The notes: a model not told the origin generated them from the sequence alone. A stretch of DNA of 64,000 nt from Nocardioides humilatus (GCF_008373755.1 NZ_VUJV01000005.1:1-64000), one strand, 5' to 3'. Shown: positions 42,807-51,987, numbered from the stretch's first letter. Numbers and translations are program-made.

Positions 42807-44197
42807 TGACCGGGACCTTCAGCAGCGTCAACACTGCGCTGACAGCGCTGCGTTATCAGCGCGTTGCCCTCGACGTGGCCGGCAACAACATCGCCAACGC
42901 GGCGACCAAGGGCTACGTCCGGCGAAGCCTGGTCGGCGAGTCGATGGAGGCCTCCCATGTCGCGCTGTGGTCGCGCTACGACGGCTACGGCGACGGGGTC
43001 GGCGTGGCGTCGGTCAACCGGATGGTCGACCCGCTGCTCGACCGGCGGGTCCGCCGCGAAGAGGCGGGTCTGAGCTACCTGCAGACGACGTCGACGGCGC
43101 TGCAGCACGTCGACAACGGGATCGGCGAGCCGGGCCCCAACGGAGTCGCCGCCGCGTTGTCGGCCTACCGCGGTGCCTGGCACGACCTGACCCTCAACCC
43201 GGGCGGTGACGCTGCTCGTCAGCAGGTGCTGAGTCGGGCAGCGACGTTGGCCGATGCGATCCACACCCAGGTGAACAACGTCGCCGGTGAGGAGGCCGAC
43301 CAGCGGCTCCGCCTGGTCAACGTCGTCGGGGAGATCAACACGGCTGCGGCCGAGCTCGCCGACCTCAACCGGGAGATCCTCGCCGCCGACGTCAACGGCA
43401 GCGACACCAGCACCTTGCGGGACCAGCGCGACGCCCTGGCTCTCCAGCTCGCGCAGCAGGCCGGAGCCGTGACGACGGTGCGGTCCGACGGCATGTTCGA
43501 CGTGACCGTCGGGGGAGTGGACCTGGTCTCGGGCCGGCAGGCGGGCACGCTGGCGATCGCGACCGGGGTGACGCCGACCGGTGACGCAGACGGCAACCCC
43601 ATCACCTTCCAGATCGACCTCGGTGGTCCGACCGCAGTGCCGACGCCGCTCGGCGGGGAGATCGGCGGCATGCACCACCTGCTGTCCGACACGCTCCCGA
43701 CCTACCGAGCCGGCCTCGACCAGGTGGTCCGCGACTTCGCCGACACTGTCAACGCGCAGCACGCCGCGGGCTACGACCTCGCCGGCAACGCCGGCGGAGC
43801 CTTCTTCGCCTACGACCCGGCCGATCCCGCAGCCACGCTCAGCGTCGCGATCACCGACGGGGACCTGGTCGCTGCGGCGTCCGTCGCCGGCGGCACCCTC
43901 GACGGCGGCAACGCCGACCTGCTCGGCACCGCGGGCACGGCCGACGCCGACTACCAGCGGTTGGTCAACAGCTTCGGCTCCCAGGTCGACGCGGTCGATC
44001 GGCAACGGGCCAACCAAGCAGCGCTCACCGCTTCGATCCAGGCGTCCTGGGAGCAGCAGGCCGGCGTCAACCTCGACGAGGAGACCGTCAACCTGGTCTC
44101 CGCGCAGCACGCCTACGAGGCGGCGGCCCGGCTGATGACGGCCGTGGACGAGATGCTCGACACCCTGATCAACCGCACCGGGATCGTAGGGAGGTGA
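42806..44197 (+). CDS. flgK: Flagellar hook-associated protein 1 FlgK
   Basis: 463 aa. N-terminal rod-like motif NTALTALRYQRVALDVAGNNIANAATKGYVRRS, a middle region with NNVAGEEADQRLRLVNVVGEIN, and the C-terminal VNLDEETVNLVSAQHAYEAAARLMTAVDEMLDTLINRTG, the FlgK end. First hook-filament junction protein. A GTG at 42803 gives one extra Met; the ATG at 42806 with a TGATG overlap is preferred. Confidence 0.95.
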   Translation: MTGTFSSVNTALTALRYQRVALDVAGNNIANAATKGYVRRSLVGESMEASHVALWSRYDGYGDGVGVASVNRMVDPLLDRRVRREEAGLSYLQTTSTALQHVDNGIGEPGPNGVAAALSAYRGAWHDLTLNPGGDAARQQVLSRAATLADAIHTQVNNVAGEEADQRLRLVNVVGEINTAAAELADLNREILAADVNGSDTSTLRDQRDALALQLAQQAGAVTTVRSDGMFDVTVGGVDLVSGRQAGTLAIATGVTPTGDADGNPITFQIDLGGPTAVPTPLGGEIGGMHHLLSDTLPTYRAGLDQVVRDFADTVNAQHAAGYDLAGNAGGAFFAYDPADPAATLSVAITDGDLVAAASVAGGTLDGGNADLLGTAGTADADYQRLVNSFGSQVDAVDRQRANQAALTASIQASWEQQAGVNLDEETVNLVSAQHAYEAAARLMTAVDEMLDTLINRTGIVGR

Positions 44198-44205
44198 CCG
44201 GGACC

Positions 44206-45093
44206 ATGAACGGACGCGTCACGCACCGGATGCTCAGCCAGACCTCGCTCGACTACCTGCAGCTGGGCCTCGGACGGCTCGCCAAGGTGCAGGAACAGCT
44301 CTCGACCGGCCGGGTCCTCAACCGGCCCTCGGACGACCCGACCAGTGTCACCGCCGCCATGCGCGTGCGCGCCTCCATGGCGGAGCAGGAGCAGTACTCC
44401 CGCAACGCCCAGGACGGCGTCGGCTGGCTCGGCCAGGTGGACACGACGCTCAGCAACGCCACCGACGCCGTACGGCGAGCTCGTGACCTTGCTCTGCAGG
44501 GCGCCAACACCGCGGCGGTCGGACAGACCGCGCGGGAAGCCCTCGCGATCGAGGTGGAGGACATCCGCGCCGGTCTCGTCGCCACGGCCAACTCGACCTA
44601 CCTGGGCCGGCCGGTGTTCGGCGGCATCACCGCCGGCAGTCGAGCCTACGACGACACGGGGACCTACATCGGTGTCCCCGGTGACGTCACTCGTCGGGTG
44701 GCCGACGGCGTGACCGTCCAGGTCGACGTCGACGGGCGGGACGTCTTCGGGGACGGCGCGGCCTCGGTGTTCGCCGAGCTCGACGACCTGGCGACAGCGC
44801 TTCGTGCCGGTGACGGTGTCACGATCCGGTCCTCGATCAACGACCTCGCCGCCCGGCTCGACACCGTGGTGTCGGCGCGCACCGCCGCAGGCACGCGCTA
44901 CGCCCGGATCGAGACCGCCGACGCGACTTCGGTCTCCATGCGCCAGTCGCTGGCCGCCACGCTCAGCACCCTCGAGAACACCGATCTCGCCCAGGCGGCG
45001 GTCGACCTCCAGCTGCAGGAGGTGGCCTATCAGGCGGCCCTCGCAGCGACCTCGCGCGTCCTGCAGCCCAGCCTGATCGACTTCCTGCGATGA
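44206..45093 (+). CDS. flgL: Flagellar hook-associated protein 3 FlgL
   Basis: 295 aa. Flagellin-like N terminus (RMLSQTSLDYLQLGLGRLAKVQEQLSTGRVLNRPSDDPTSV) and C terminus (LAATLSTLENTDLAQAAVDLQLQEVAYQAALAATSRVLQPSLIDFL). Second junction protein. The ATG at 44206 is about 12 bases after GGGAGG; a GTG at 44194 sits directly on that GGAGG and is less likely. The stop overlaps fliW by four bases. Confidence 0.95.
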   Translation: MNGRVTHRMLSQTSLDYLQLGLGRLAKVQEQLSTGRVLNRPSDDPTSVTAAMRVRASMAEQEQYSRNAQDGVGWLGQVDTTLSNATDAVRRARDLALQGANTAAVGQTAREALAIEVEDIRAGLVATANSTYLGRPVFGGITAGSRAYDDTGTYIGVPGDVTRRVADGVTVQVDVDGRDVFGDGAASVFAELDDLATALRAGDGVTIRSSINDLAARLDTVVSARTAAGTRYARIETADATSVSMRQSLAATLSTLENTDLAQAAVDLQLQEVAYQAALAATSRVLQPSLIDFLR

Positions 45094-45524
45094 TCGCGCT
45101 CATGGATGCACAGGACGCCGGCGGCGCGGCAGCGGACGGCGTCGACCTCCCGGTCATCGAGCTGGTGCGGGCGATGCCGGGCTTCCCCGACGACCTGCGG
45201 TTCGCGCTGGTGCGCCTCGACGACGCCGGTGTCCTGCACTCCTTCCGGTCGCTCAGCCGCGACGACCTCCAGTTCGTGGTCGTGCCGCCGGCGCCGTTCT
45301 ACCCGGACTACGCGCCCGAGGTCGACGACAACGTGGTCGAGGAGCTCGGCATCGCGTCGGGCGATGACGTGCTGGTCCTGCTGGTGGTGCGCGCGGGGCA
45401 GTCGCTCGCCGACACCACGGTCAACCTCCGGGCGCCGCTCCTGGTCAACCTGGTCACCCGCCGCGCGAGTCAGGTCATCCTCGAGGACCCCGATCTCCCG
45501 CTGGCAGCACCTCTGGTGGCGTAG
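45090..45524 (+). CDS. fliW: Flagellar assembly factor FliW
   Basis: 144 aa. Family pattern: GFPDDLRFALVRLDDAGVLHSFRSL, FVVVPPAPFYPDYAPEVDD, LLVVRAGQSLADTTVNLRAPLLVNLVTRRASQVILEDPDLPLAAPL. FliW binds CsrA and relieves its repression of flagellin, and is itself titrated by flagellin. It is the gene before csrA, the usual Gram-positive order. Met1 overlaps the flgL stop; Met5 is an alternative. Confidence 0.95.
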   Translation: MIALMDAQDAGGAAADGVDLPVIELVRAMPGFPDDLRFALVRLDDAGVLHSFRSLSRDDLQFVVVPPAPFYPDYAPEVDDNVVEELGIASGDDVLVLLVVRAGQSLADTTVNLRAPLLVNLVTRRASQVILEDPDLPLAAPLVA

Positions 45525-45527
45525 CCT
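45522..45527 (+). promoter_or_regulatory. -10-like TAGCCT for a leaderless csrA transcript
   Basis: TAGCCT includes the fliW stop TAG and ends six bases before the csrA GTG. The same TAGCCT-N6/7-start layout occurs at degV and comEA. No clear -35. csrA might thus be expressed apart from the FliA-driven operon. Confidence 0.4.
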
Positions 45528-45533
45528 CGCCTC

Positions 45534-45767
45534 GTGCTGGTCCTCTCACGCCGTATCGGCGAAAGCGTCGTCGTCGGCGACGACATCACGATCACGGTCC
45601 TGGACGTGCGCGGCGACGTGGTCCGCGTCGGCATCGACGCGCCGCGCTCGGTCAGCGTCCACCGGGCTGAGCTCCTCGCCGAGCTCGCCGACTCCAACGC
45701 CGACTCGGCATCCCCGCCCGCCAAGGTGGTCGCCTCGCTCAGCGAGGCCCTCCGCAAGCGCGGCTGA
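45534..45767 (+). CDS. csrA: Carbon storage regulator CsrA
   Basis: 77 aa. [25 protein letters not shown] and [19 protein letters not shown] match CsrA; Leu4, Arg6 and Arg44 are the RNA-contacting residues known from the family. It is a dimeric RNA-binding translational regulator. Its partner fliW is nine bases upstream, and a candidate target is the fliC leader at 41075-41125. The C-terminal 25 residues are a poorly conserved Ala/Ser tail. Confidence 0.95.
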   Translation: MLVLSRRIGESVVVGDDITITVLDVRGDVVRVGIDAPRSVSVHRAELLAELADSNADSASPPAKVVASLSEALRKRG

Positions 45768-45823
45768 ACCCCCCGCGTCCCGGGACGGCCCGGGACCGCT
45801 GACGACTCTGAGCACCTCTCTTG

Positions 45824-45851
45824 CTCAAGCCCCATCCGGCGCTGCCGATAG
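45824..45851 (+). promoter_or_regulatory. FliA-type promoter for cheA-cheW-mcp
   Basis: CTCA (45824-45827), 16 bases, GCCGATAG (45844-45851). Best match to the actinobacterial FliA pattern in the window. A GAAGGGAGG ribosome site follows before the cheA ATG. A CGTCCCGGGACG palindrome lies at 45776-45787. Confidence 0.7.
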
Positions 45852-45872
45852 GGCCCAGCGAAGGGAGGGCAC

Positions 45873-48095
45873 ATGGACGACGAAGCCGAGATCATCGCCG
45901 AGTTCCTCGTGGAGTCCCACGAGAACCTCGACCAGCTCGACCGGGACCTCGTGGAGCTGGAGCAGCAGCCGGACTCACGTGAGGTGCTGTCGGGGATCTT
46001 CCGCACCATCCACACCATCAAAGGCACGTCGGGATTCCTTGCCCTGGGCCGACTCGAGCGCCTGACGCACGTCGGCGAGACGCTGCTCTCGCGGCTCCGC
46101 GACGGCGAGAAGCAGATGACGCCGGAGATCACGAGTTCGCTGCTGCGGATGGTCGACACCGTCCGCGCGCTGCTCGACGTGGTCGAGCGCACCAGCAGCG
46201 ACGCCGACCCCAGCGTGGACGTCGACCCGGTCGTCGCCGAGATCGAGGCCTTGCTCGTCGCCGATGCGGCACCGGTCGTCGTACCGGACGTCGTGCCGGA
46301 CGTCGTTGCCGAGGAGGCCGTCGCGGTCGAGTCGACCGAGGAGCCCGTCGTCGAGCCCGTCCTCGAAGAGATCGAGGAGCCGGCGGCCGAGGAGTCGGCC
46401 GAGGAGCCGGTGGCCGAGGAGTCGGCCGAGGAGCCGGTGGCCGGGGCCGCCCCGAACGAGTGGGACGGCATCGAACGGCGCACCGTCGTCGACGCGTCGG
46501 TGCGGGTCGACGTCGACCTGCTCGACAACCTCGTCCAGCTGGTCGGCGAGCTCGTGCTGACCCGCAACCAGATCCTGCAGCGCTCCGACAGCCACGAGGA
46601 CGTGGAGCTGGTGCGTGCCAGCCAGCGCCTTGACCTGGTCGCGAGCGAGCTGCAGGAGTCGGTCATGCGGACCCGGATGCAGCCCATCGGCCAGGTCTGG
46701 TCGAAGATGCCGCGCGTCGTCCGCGACCTTGCCCACCAGCTCGGTCGTGAGGTCGAGCTCTCGATGGAGGGTCACGACACCGAGCTCGACCGCAGCCTCC
46801 TCGAGGCGGTCAAGGACCCGCTGACCCACCTGGTCCGCAACGCGATGGACCACGGCATCGAGCGTCCGGACGACCGCGAGCTGGCGGGGAAGCCGCGCAA
46901 GGGCAGCGTGCTGCTCCGCGCCTTCCACGAGTCGGGTCAGGTCGTCGTGGAGATCACCGACGACGGCGCCGGCATGGACCCCGGCAAGATCGCGGAGGTC
47001 GCGCTCAAACGGGGCGTGATCACCCGCGACCAGCTGTCCCGCATGGACACCCGTGAGATCTACGGGCTCATCTTCCGTCCGGGGTTCTCCACGGCTCCGG
47101 AGGTCACCAACGTCTCCGGGCGCGGCGTCGGGATGGACGTGGTCCGTACCAACATCGAGCGGATCGGCGGCACCGTCGACGTCCAGTCCGAGCCGGGCCG
47201 CGGAACCACCTGCCGGGTCCGGATCCCGCTGACGCTGGCGATCATCCCAGCGCTGGTCGTGGCCGAAGGCGGGGAGCGCTACGCGATCCCGCAGGCCAAC
47301 CTGGTGGAGCTCGTGCGGATCGAGGGCGACGAGCTCGGTCGCGACGTGGAGCACCTCGCCGGCGCGCCGGTGCTGAGGCTCCGCGGCGACCTGCTGCCGC
47401 TCGTCCATCTGTCCGAGGCCCTCGGGGGCGTCGTCGAACAGACCGGCGCCGTGACGGTGGTCGTGCTGCAGAGCGACGACACCCGCTTCGGGTTGTGCGT
47501 CTCCGAGGTGCACGACACCCAGGAGATCGTCGTGAAGCCGATCGGCCGGCAGCTCAAGAACCTGGGCATGTATGCCGGAGCCACGATCATGGGCGACGGC
47601 CGGGTCGCGCTGATCCTCGACGTGGCCGGACTCGCCAAGTCCCAGGGCGTCGGTGCGATCGACCTCGGTCGCAACGACCACCGTGCCGATGCGTCCAGTG
47701 ACGCCATCGCGCTGCTCGTCCTCGAGGTCGGCGGCGGCCGGCGCGCAGCACTCCCGCTGGCCGAGGTGGCCCGCCTGGAGGAGATCCCCGCCGCACGTAT
47801 CGAACGCAGCGGCAACGTCGAGGTCGTGCAGTACCGAGGCGGACTGCTTCCCCTGGTCCGGCTCGCACCGCGGATCGACCTCACCGACAGCTCTCTGGAC
47901 GCGGAGGAGATCGCCGTGGTGGTGCACGAGATGGGCGACCGCTCGGTCGGCATCGTCATCGACCGGGTCCTCGACGTCGTCGAGACCGAGGTGGTCAGGT
48001 CGACGGTCGGCGCCCGGTCCGGCGTACTGGGCTCTGCCGTCGTGCAGGGCTTCGTGACCGACCTGGTCGACCTCGAGGCGGTGGTGGCGTCATGA
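45873..48095 (+). CDS. cheA: Chemotaxis histidine kinase CheA with two CheW domains
   Basis: 740 aa. P1/HPt with His47 in TIHTIKGTSGF, an acidic Glu/Ala/Pro linker (about 135-190) with EEPVAEESAEEPVA repeats and no obvious P2 CheY-binding domain, P3 dimerisation (VRVDVDLLDNLVQLVGELVLTRNQIL), P4 ATPase (HLVRNAMDHGIERPDDR, DDGAGMDP, GRGVGMDVV) and P5 CheW-like (about 445-580). A further CheW-like domain follows (about 600-738: IALLVLEVGGGRRAALPLAEVARLEEI). It phosphorylates CheY and CheB. The stop overlaps cheW by four bases. Confidence 0.95.
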   Translation: MDDEAEIIAEFLVESHENLDQLDRDLVELEQQPDSREVLSGIFRTIHTIKGTSGFLALGRLERLTHVGETLLSRLRDGEKQMTPEITSSLLRMVDTVRALLDVVERTSSDADPSVDVDPVVAEIEALLVADAAPVVVPDVVPDVVAEEAVAVESTEEPVVEPVLEEIEEPAAEESAEEPVAEESAEEPVAGAAPNEWDGIERRTVVDASVRVDVDLLDNLVQLVGELVLTRNQILQRSDSHEDVELVRASQRLDLVASELQESVMRTRMQPIGQVWSKMPRVVRDLAHQLGREVELSMEGHDTELDRSLLEAVKDPLTHLVRNAMDHGIERPDDRELAGKPRKGSVLLRAFHESGQVVVEITDDGAGMDPGKIAEVALKRGVITRDQLSRMDTREIYGLIFRPGFSTAPEVTNVSGRGVGMDVVRTNIERIGGTVDVQSEPGRGTTCRVRIPLTLAIIPALVVAEGGERYAIPQANLVELVRIEGDELGRDVEHLAGAPVLRLRGDLLPLVHLSEALGGVVEQTGAVTVVVLQSDDTRFGLCVSEVHDTQEIVVKPIGRQLKNLGMYAGATIMGDGRVALILDVAGLAKSQGVGAIDLGRNDHRADASSDAIALLVLEVGGGRRAALPLAEVARLEEIPAARIERSGNVEVVQYRGGLLPLVRLAPRIDLTDSSLDAEEIAVVVHEMGDRSVGIVIDRVLDVVETEVVRSTVGARSGVLGSAVVQGFVTDLVDLEAVVAS

Positions 48096-48562
48096 CCGGG
48101 ACCGCGACCGCGACCACTGCCGGCCAGTACTGCACGTTCTGGGTCGACGACCTCTTCTTCGGCATCGCCGTCGACCACGTCCAGGAGGTCCTCCGGCACC
48201 AGCCGATGACCTGGGTGCCCCGCGCTCACGAGGCGGTCTCGGGGCTCATCAACCTGCGCGGCCAGATCGTCACGGCGGTCGACCTGCGGGTCCGGCTCGG
48301 CCTCCCCAACCGGGAGGACGACCGACTGCCGATGAACGTGATCGTCCGCAGCCGCGGCGAGATCGTCAGCATCCTGGTCGACGACATCGGCGACGTCATC
48401 GACGTCGCCGACCTGGAGCTCCAGTCCGTCCCGTCGACCATGCCCAACGTCGTCCGTGACGTCGTCCAGGGCGTCCGCACCCTGCCTCACGCCATCCTGC
48501 TCGTCCTCGACGCCGACCGGGCGCTGGACGTGACCCCTGAAACAACCGGAGGGAACCCATGA
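48092..48562 (+). CDS. cheW: Chemotaxis coupling protein CheW
   Basis: 156 aa. [57 protein letters not shown] is the CheW pattern in full. It couples the receptor to CheA. Four-base overlaps on both sides with cheA and the mcp gene show a three-gene unit. Confidence 0.95.
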   Translation: MTGTATATTAGQYCTFWVDDLFFGIAVDHVQEVLRHQPMTWVPRAHEAVSGLINLRGQIVTAVDLRVRLGLPNREDDRLPMNVIVRSRGEIVSILVDDIGDVIDVADLELQSVPSTMPNVVRDVVQGVRTLPHAILLVLDADRALDVTPETTGGNP

Positions 48563-51000
48563 CCGAGCTCGACACCATCCCGCCTGCGGTGAACGGACGC
48601 ACGTCGTCCCGATCCACGGCCAAGAAGGCCGCATCAGACCAGGACGTGATGTTCCGATCGATGATGGAGAACAGCCCGACGAACATGATGTTCGCCGACC
48701 GTGACTTCACCATCACCTACATGAACCCGGCCTCGCTCGAGACGCTGCGCGGGCTCGAGGAGTTCCTCCCGGTCAAGGCCGACGACGTCGTCGGTTCCAG
48801 CCTCGATGTCTTCCACAAGGACCCGGGCTACCAGCGCGGCATCCTCGCGGACGAGAACGAACTGCCTCGCCGCGCCAACATCAAGGTCGGCCCCGCGACC
48901 CTCGATCTGCTGGTCTCGGCCATTCGCGACGCGGACGGCAACTACATCGGTGCGATGGCGACGTGGGAGGTCGTCACCGAGAAGCTCCGTCTCGAGCGGG
49001 AGAACGACGAGTCGGCCGCGGACACCAAGGCCGTCAACCTGATCCTCTCGGCGCTCGCCAACGAGTCGGGCGTCGACGGGGCCGTCCAGGTGGCGCTCGA
49101 CACGGTGCGACGCGAGTTCGGTTGGGCCTACGGCTCCTACTGGGCCGTCGACAAGTCCGATCACAAGCTGAAGTTCGTCCGGGAGTCCGGCGACGCCGGC
49201 CCGGAGTTCCGCAAGGTGACGCTGGAGGCGTCCTTCGCCGAGGGCGTGGGCCTCTCGGGCCGCACGTGGGCGCAGAAGGACCTGTTCTTCACCGCCGACA
49301 TCGGCGAGATGACCGACTGCGTGCGGGCGCCCGTCGCCCAGAAGGTCGGCGTGAAGTCCGGTGTGTGCTTCCCGATCATGCTCAAGGGCGAGGTCATCGG
49401 CACGATGGACTTCTTCGCCACCGAGACCCTCGAGCCCTCGCCCCAGCGCCTCGACGCGCTGCGCAACGTCGGCCGGCTGGTCTCCTCGGCGCTGGAGCGG
49501 ATCAAGAAGGACACCGACGAGCGCGAGTCCGCAGCGGACACTGCTGCGGTCAACCAGGTCCTCTCCGCGCTGTCGGGCGAGTCCTCGGTGTCGGGTGCGG
49601 TCCAGGTGGCCCTGGACACGGTACGACGCGAGTTCGGCTGGGCTTACGGCTCCTACTGGGCCGTCGACGACGCCGACCGCAAGCTCCGTTTCGTGCGGGA
49701 GTCCGGCGACGCCGGTCCGGAGTTCCGGAAGGTGACGCTGGAGGCGTCCTTCGCCGAGGGGGTCGGCCTGTCGGGCCGGACGTGGGCGCAGAAGGACCTG
49801 TTCTTCACCGCCGACATCGGTGAGATGACCGACTGCGTGCGGGCGCCCGTGGCCCAGCAGGTCGGCGTGAAGTCGGGGGTGTGCTTCCCGATCACGCTGA
49901 AGGGCGAGGTCGTGGGCACGATGGACTTCTTCGCCACCGAGACCCTCGACCCGTCGCCGCAGCGCCTCGACGCGCTGCGCAACGTCGGCCGGCTGGTCTC
50001 CTCGGCGCTGGAACGGATCCAGAAGGACACCGAGGAGCGGGAGGCCGCCGCGACCCTTCAGGTCAAGGTCGAGCAGATCCTGAGCGTCGTCTCGGCGGCC
50101 GCCGAGGGCGACCTCACCCGCGAGATCGACATCGAGGGCACCGACTCCATCGGCCAGGTGGCCACGGGCCTTCGTTCGCTGCTCAACACCATGCGCTCGA
50201 GCATGGGTGACATCAGCCGGACGGCGGAGGCGCTCGCGACCTCGGCCGGCCAGTTGACGAGCCTGTCGCAGGGGATGGGGGAGGGCGCCACGCTCACCTC
50301 GGACCGTGCCGGCTCGGCGTCCACCGCCTCGGTCCAGGTGTCGGCATCCATCCAGACCGTCGCCACGGCGGCCGAGGAGATGACGGCCAGCATCCGCGAG
50401 ATCGCCAAGAACGCGACCGAGGCGGCGGCGGTCGCCACCGACGCGGTCAACGTCGCCGGCGGTGCGGAGGCCACGGTGGCCTCGCTGGGCGAGTCGTCGG
50501 CCGAGATCGGTCAGGTGATCAAGGTGATCACCTCGATCGCGCAGCAGACCAACCTGCTCGCCCTCAACGCGACGATCGAGGCTGCTCGCGCCGGTGACGC
50601 CGGCAAGGGCTTCGCGGTCGTGGCCAACGAGGTCAAGGAGCTCGCGAAGGAGACCGCCAAGGCGACCGAGGACATCGGCCAGAAGATCGAGGCGATCCAG
50701 AACGACACGCAGGGTGCGGTCTCGGCCATCAGCCGGATCGCCGAGGTCATCGCCCGGATCAACGACATCCAGACGACGATCGCCTCCGCTGTCGAGGAGC
50801 AGACGGCCACGACCAACGAGATCGCCCGGTCGGTGACGGAGGCGGCGGCGGGAGCCAACGGCATCGCCGAGGACGTCACCCAGGTCGCATCGGCTGCCGC
50901 CGAGACCCGCCAGGGTGCGCAGGAGACCCTCGAGTCGGCCACGCAGCTGACCGACATCTCCTCGCAGCTCAAGGACCTGGTCGGTCGCTTCGAGGTCTGA
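48559..51000 (+). CDS. Soluble methyl-accepting chemotaxis protein, PAS-GAF-GAF-MCP
   Basis: 813 aa with no transmembrane helix or signal peptide, so a cytosolic receptor. PAS domain at about 30-145 ([25 protein letters not shown]), GAF-1 at about 154-320, GAF-2 at about 326-492, a HAMP-like or linker region ([26 protein letters not shown]) and the MCP signalling hairpin with [43 protein letters not shown]. The two GAFs are tandem duplicates about 88 percent identical, each with [18 protein letters not shown] and KSGVCFPI. Their ligand is unknown; conserved cysteines and the PAS domain suggest a redox or small-molecule signal. Confidence 0.9.
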   Translation: MTELDTIPPAVNGRTSSRSTAKKAASDQDVMFRSMMENSPTNMMFADRDFTITYMNPASLETLRGLEEFLPVKADDVVGSSLDVFHKDPGYQRGILADENELPRRANIKVGPATLDLLVSAIRDADGNYIGAMATWEVVTEKLRLERENDESAADTKAVNLILSALANESGVDGAVQVALDTVRREFGWAYGSYWAVDKSDHKLKFVRESGDAGPEFRKVTLEASFAEGVGLSGRTWAQKDLFFTADIGEMTDCVRAPVAQKVGVKSGVCFPIMLKGEVIGTMDFFATETLEPSPQRLDALRNVGRLVSSALERIKKDTDERESAADTAAVNQVLSALSGESSVSGAVQVALDTVRREFGWAYGSYWAVDDADRKLRFVRESGDAGPEFRKVTLEASFAEGVGLSGRTWAQKDLFFTADIGEMTDCVRAPVAQQVGVKSGVCFPITLKGEVVGTMDFFATETLDPSPQRLDALRNVGRLVSSALERIQKDTEEREAAATLQVKVEQILSVVSAAAEGDLTREIDIEGTDSIGQVATGLRSLLNTMRSSMGDISRTAEALATSAGQLTSLSQGMGEGATLTSDRAGSASTASVQVSASIQTVATAAEEMTASIREIAKNATEAAAVATDAVNVAGGAEATVASLGESSAEIGQVIKVITSIAQQTNLLALNATIEAARAGDAGKGFAVVANEVKELAKETAKATEDIGQKIEAIQNDTQGAVSAISRIAEVIARINDIQTTIASAVEEQTATTNEIARSVTEAAAGANGIAEDVTQVASAAAETRQGAQETLESATQLTDISSQLKDLVGRFEV
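49018..50049 (+). repeat. In-gene tandem duplication of a GAF-coding unit (516 bp each)
   Basis: Copy 1 (about 49018-49533) and copy 2 (about 49534-50049) have a period of 172 codons. Large blocks are identical in protein (for example residues 206-262 against 378-433), with changes concentrated at the start of each GAF and in the linker. Nucleotide identity is also high, so the duplication is recent or kept alike by conversion. Confidence 0.85.
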
Positions 51001-51011
51001 CCCGACCCCAC

Positions 51012-51050
51012 CACGAAGGCCCCGGGATCAACGATCCCGGGGCCTTCGTG
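51012..51050. terminator. Perfect 18-bp terminator hairpin between mcp and devR-like gene
   Basis: Arms 51012-51029 and 51033-51050 are perfectly complementary with an AAC loop, followed by TTGT. It lies between two convergent genes and should stop transcription from both sides. Confidence 0.85.
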
Positions 51051-51126
51051 TTGTACGCCGTCGGCCGCCCTGTGGGGAGGACGGCCGCCGACGACGTCTG
51101 TGGTGGGTCAGCAGCAGCGCGGCGAC

Positions 51127-51822
51127 TCAGCCGACGCCGCGACGGGTGCCGTTGGCGGCGTTGAGGGTCATTGGGCTCTCGCCGCGCAACCGCTGGGCGA
51201 GCAGGGCCGCCTGCGTGCGGTGCGCGACCCCGAGCCGGCTGAGCAGCGCGGTGACGTGGTTCTTCACGGTCTTCTCGGCCAGGAAGAGCCGCTCGGCGAT
51301 CTCCCGGTTGGTGAGGCCGTCGGCGATGAGGAACAAGATCTTGCTCTGCTGCGGGGTCAGGTCAGAGATGACCTGCAGCGAGCGCTTGTGGAACTCGACC
51401 TGCTCCAGGACGCGTGCCGCGACCGAGCGGTCGATGAGCGAGTGTCCGCTCGCGACGAGGCGGATGCCGCTGACCAGCGAGTCGCCCTCGATCTGCTTGA
51501 GCACGTAGCCGGCCGCTCCGGCCAGGATCGCGGACGAGATCGCGTCGTCGTCCTGGTAGCTCGTCAGGATCATGGCCTTGATCGCCGGGTCGACCGCGCG
51601 CATCTCCCGGCACACGTCCAAGCCGTTGCCGTCGGCCAGGTGTGCGTCGAGCACGGCCACGTCGGGCCTCAGGGCGAGGATCTCCTCGAGGGCCTGGCTC
51701 GCGCTTCCGGACTCCCCGACGATCTCGATGTCGGGCTCGGCCTCGAGCAGGCTGGCGAGCCCTCGACGCACGATGAAGTGGTCATCGAGGAGGTAGACGC
51801 GGATCGGCGTTTTGTCTGGCAC
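51127..51822 (-). CDS. DevR/DosR-like NarL-family response regulator
   Basis: 231 aa from GTG 51822. Receiver domain with LLDDH (11-15) and Asp59 in VAVLDAHLADGNG, and a C-terminal LuxR helix-turn-helix with LTPQQSKILFLIADGLTNREIAERLFLAEKTVKNHVTALLSRLGVAHRTQAALLA in pieces. The recognition helix AEKTVKNHV and RRTQAA-like end are close to mycobacterial DosR. A DosR-type palindrome lies at 52412. Its kinase may be the DevS-like protein at 11461. The start is uncertain: CATGGT six bases upstream could be a leaderless -10, and an ATG at 51921 would add 33 residues. Confidence 0.8.
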   Translation of the reverse strand: MPDKTPIRVYLLDDHFIVRRGLASLLEAEPDIEIVGESGSASQALEEILALRPDVAVLDAHLADGNGLDVCREMRAVDPAIKAMILTSYQDDDAISSAILAGAAGYVLKQIEGDSLVSGIRLVASGHSLIDRSVAARVLEQVEFHKRSLQVISDLTPQQSKILFLIADGLTNREIAERLFLAEKTVKNHVTALLSRLGVAHRTQAALLAQRLRGESPMTLNAANGTRRGVG

Positions 51823-51987
51823 GAGGCAACCATGACGGCCTGGGACGGTCTCTGAGGCCCGATCGGTTCCGATTTGCCCGTGCATCCCGATCTTCTGCTC
51901 GCTCGTCCCTGACGGGGTCACCCGATCTGACTAGGGACGGGCTCCGTAAGGACAACACGGAGCGCGTTTTCGCATTACGAAGGCGGG

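Noticed and set aside
51909-51942. GTCCCT...AGGGAC inverted repeat upstream of the DevR-like gene as a DosR box
   Set aside because: The arms are in the opposite orientation and 22 bases apart, unlike the compact DosR core.
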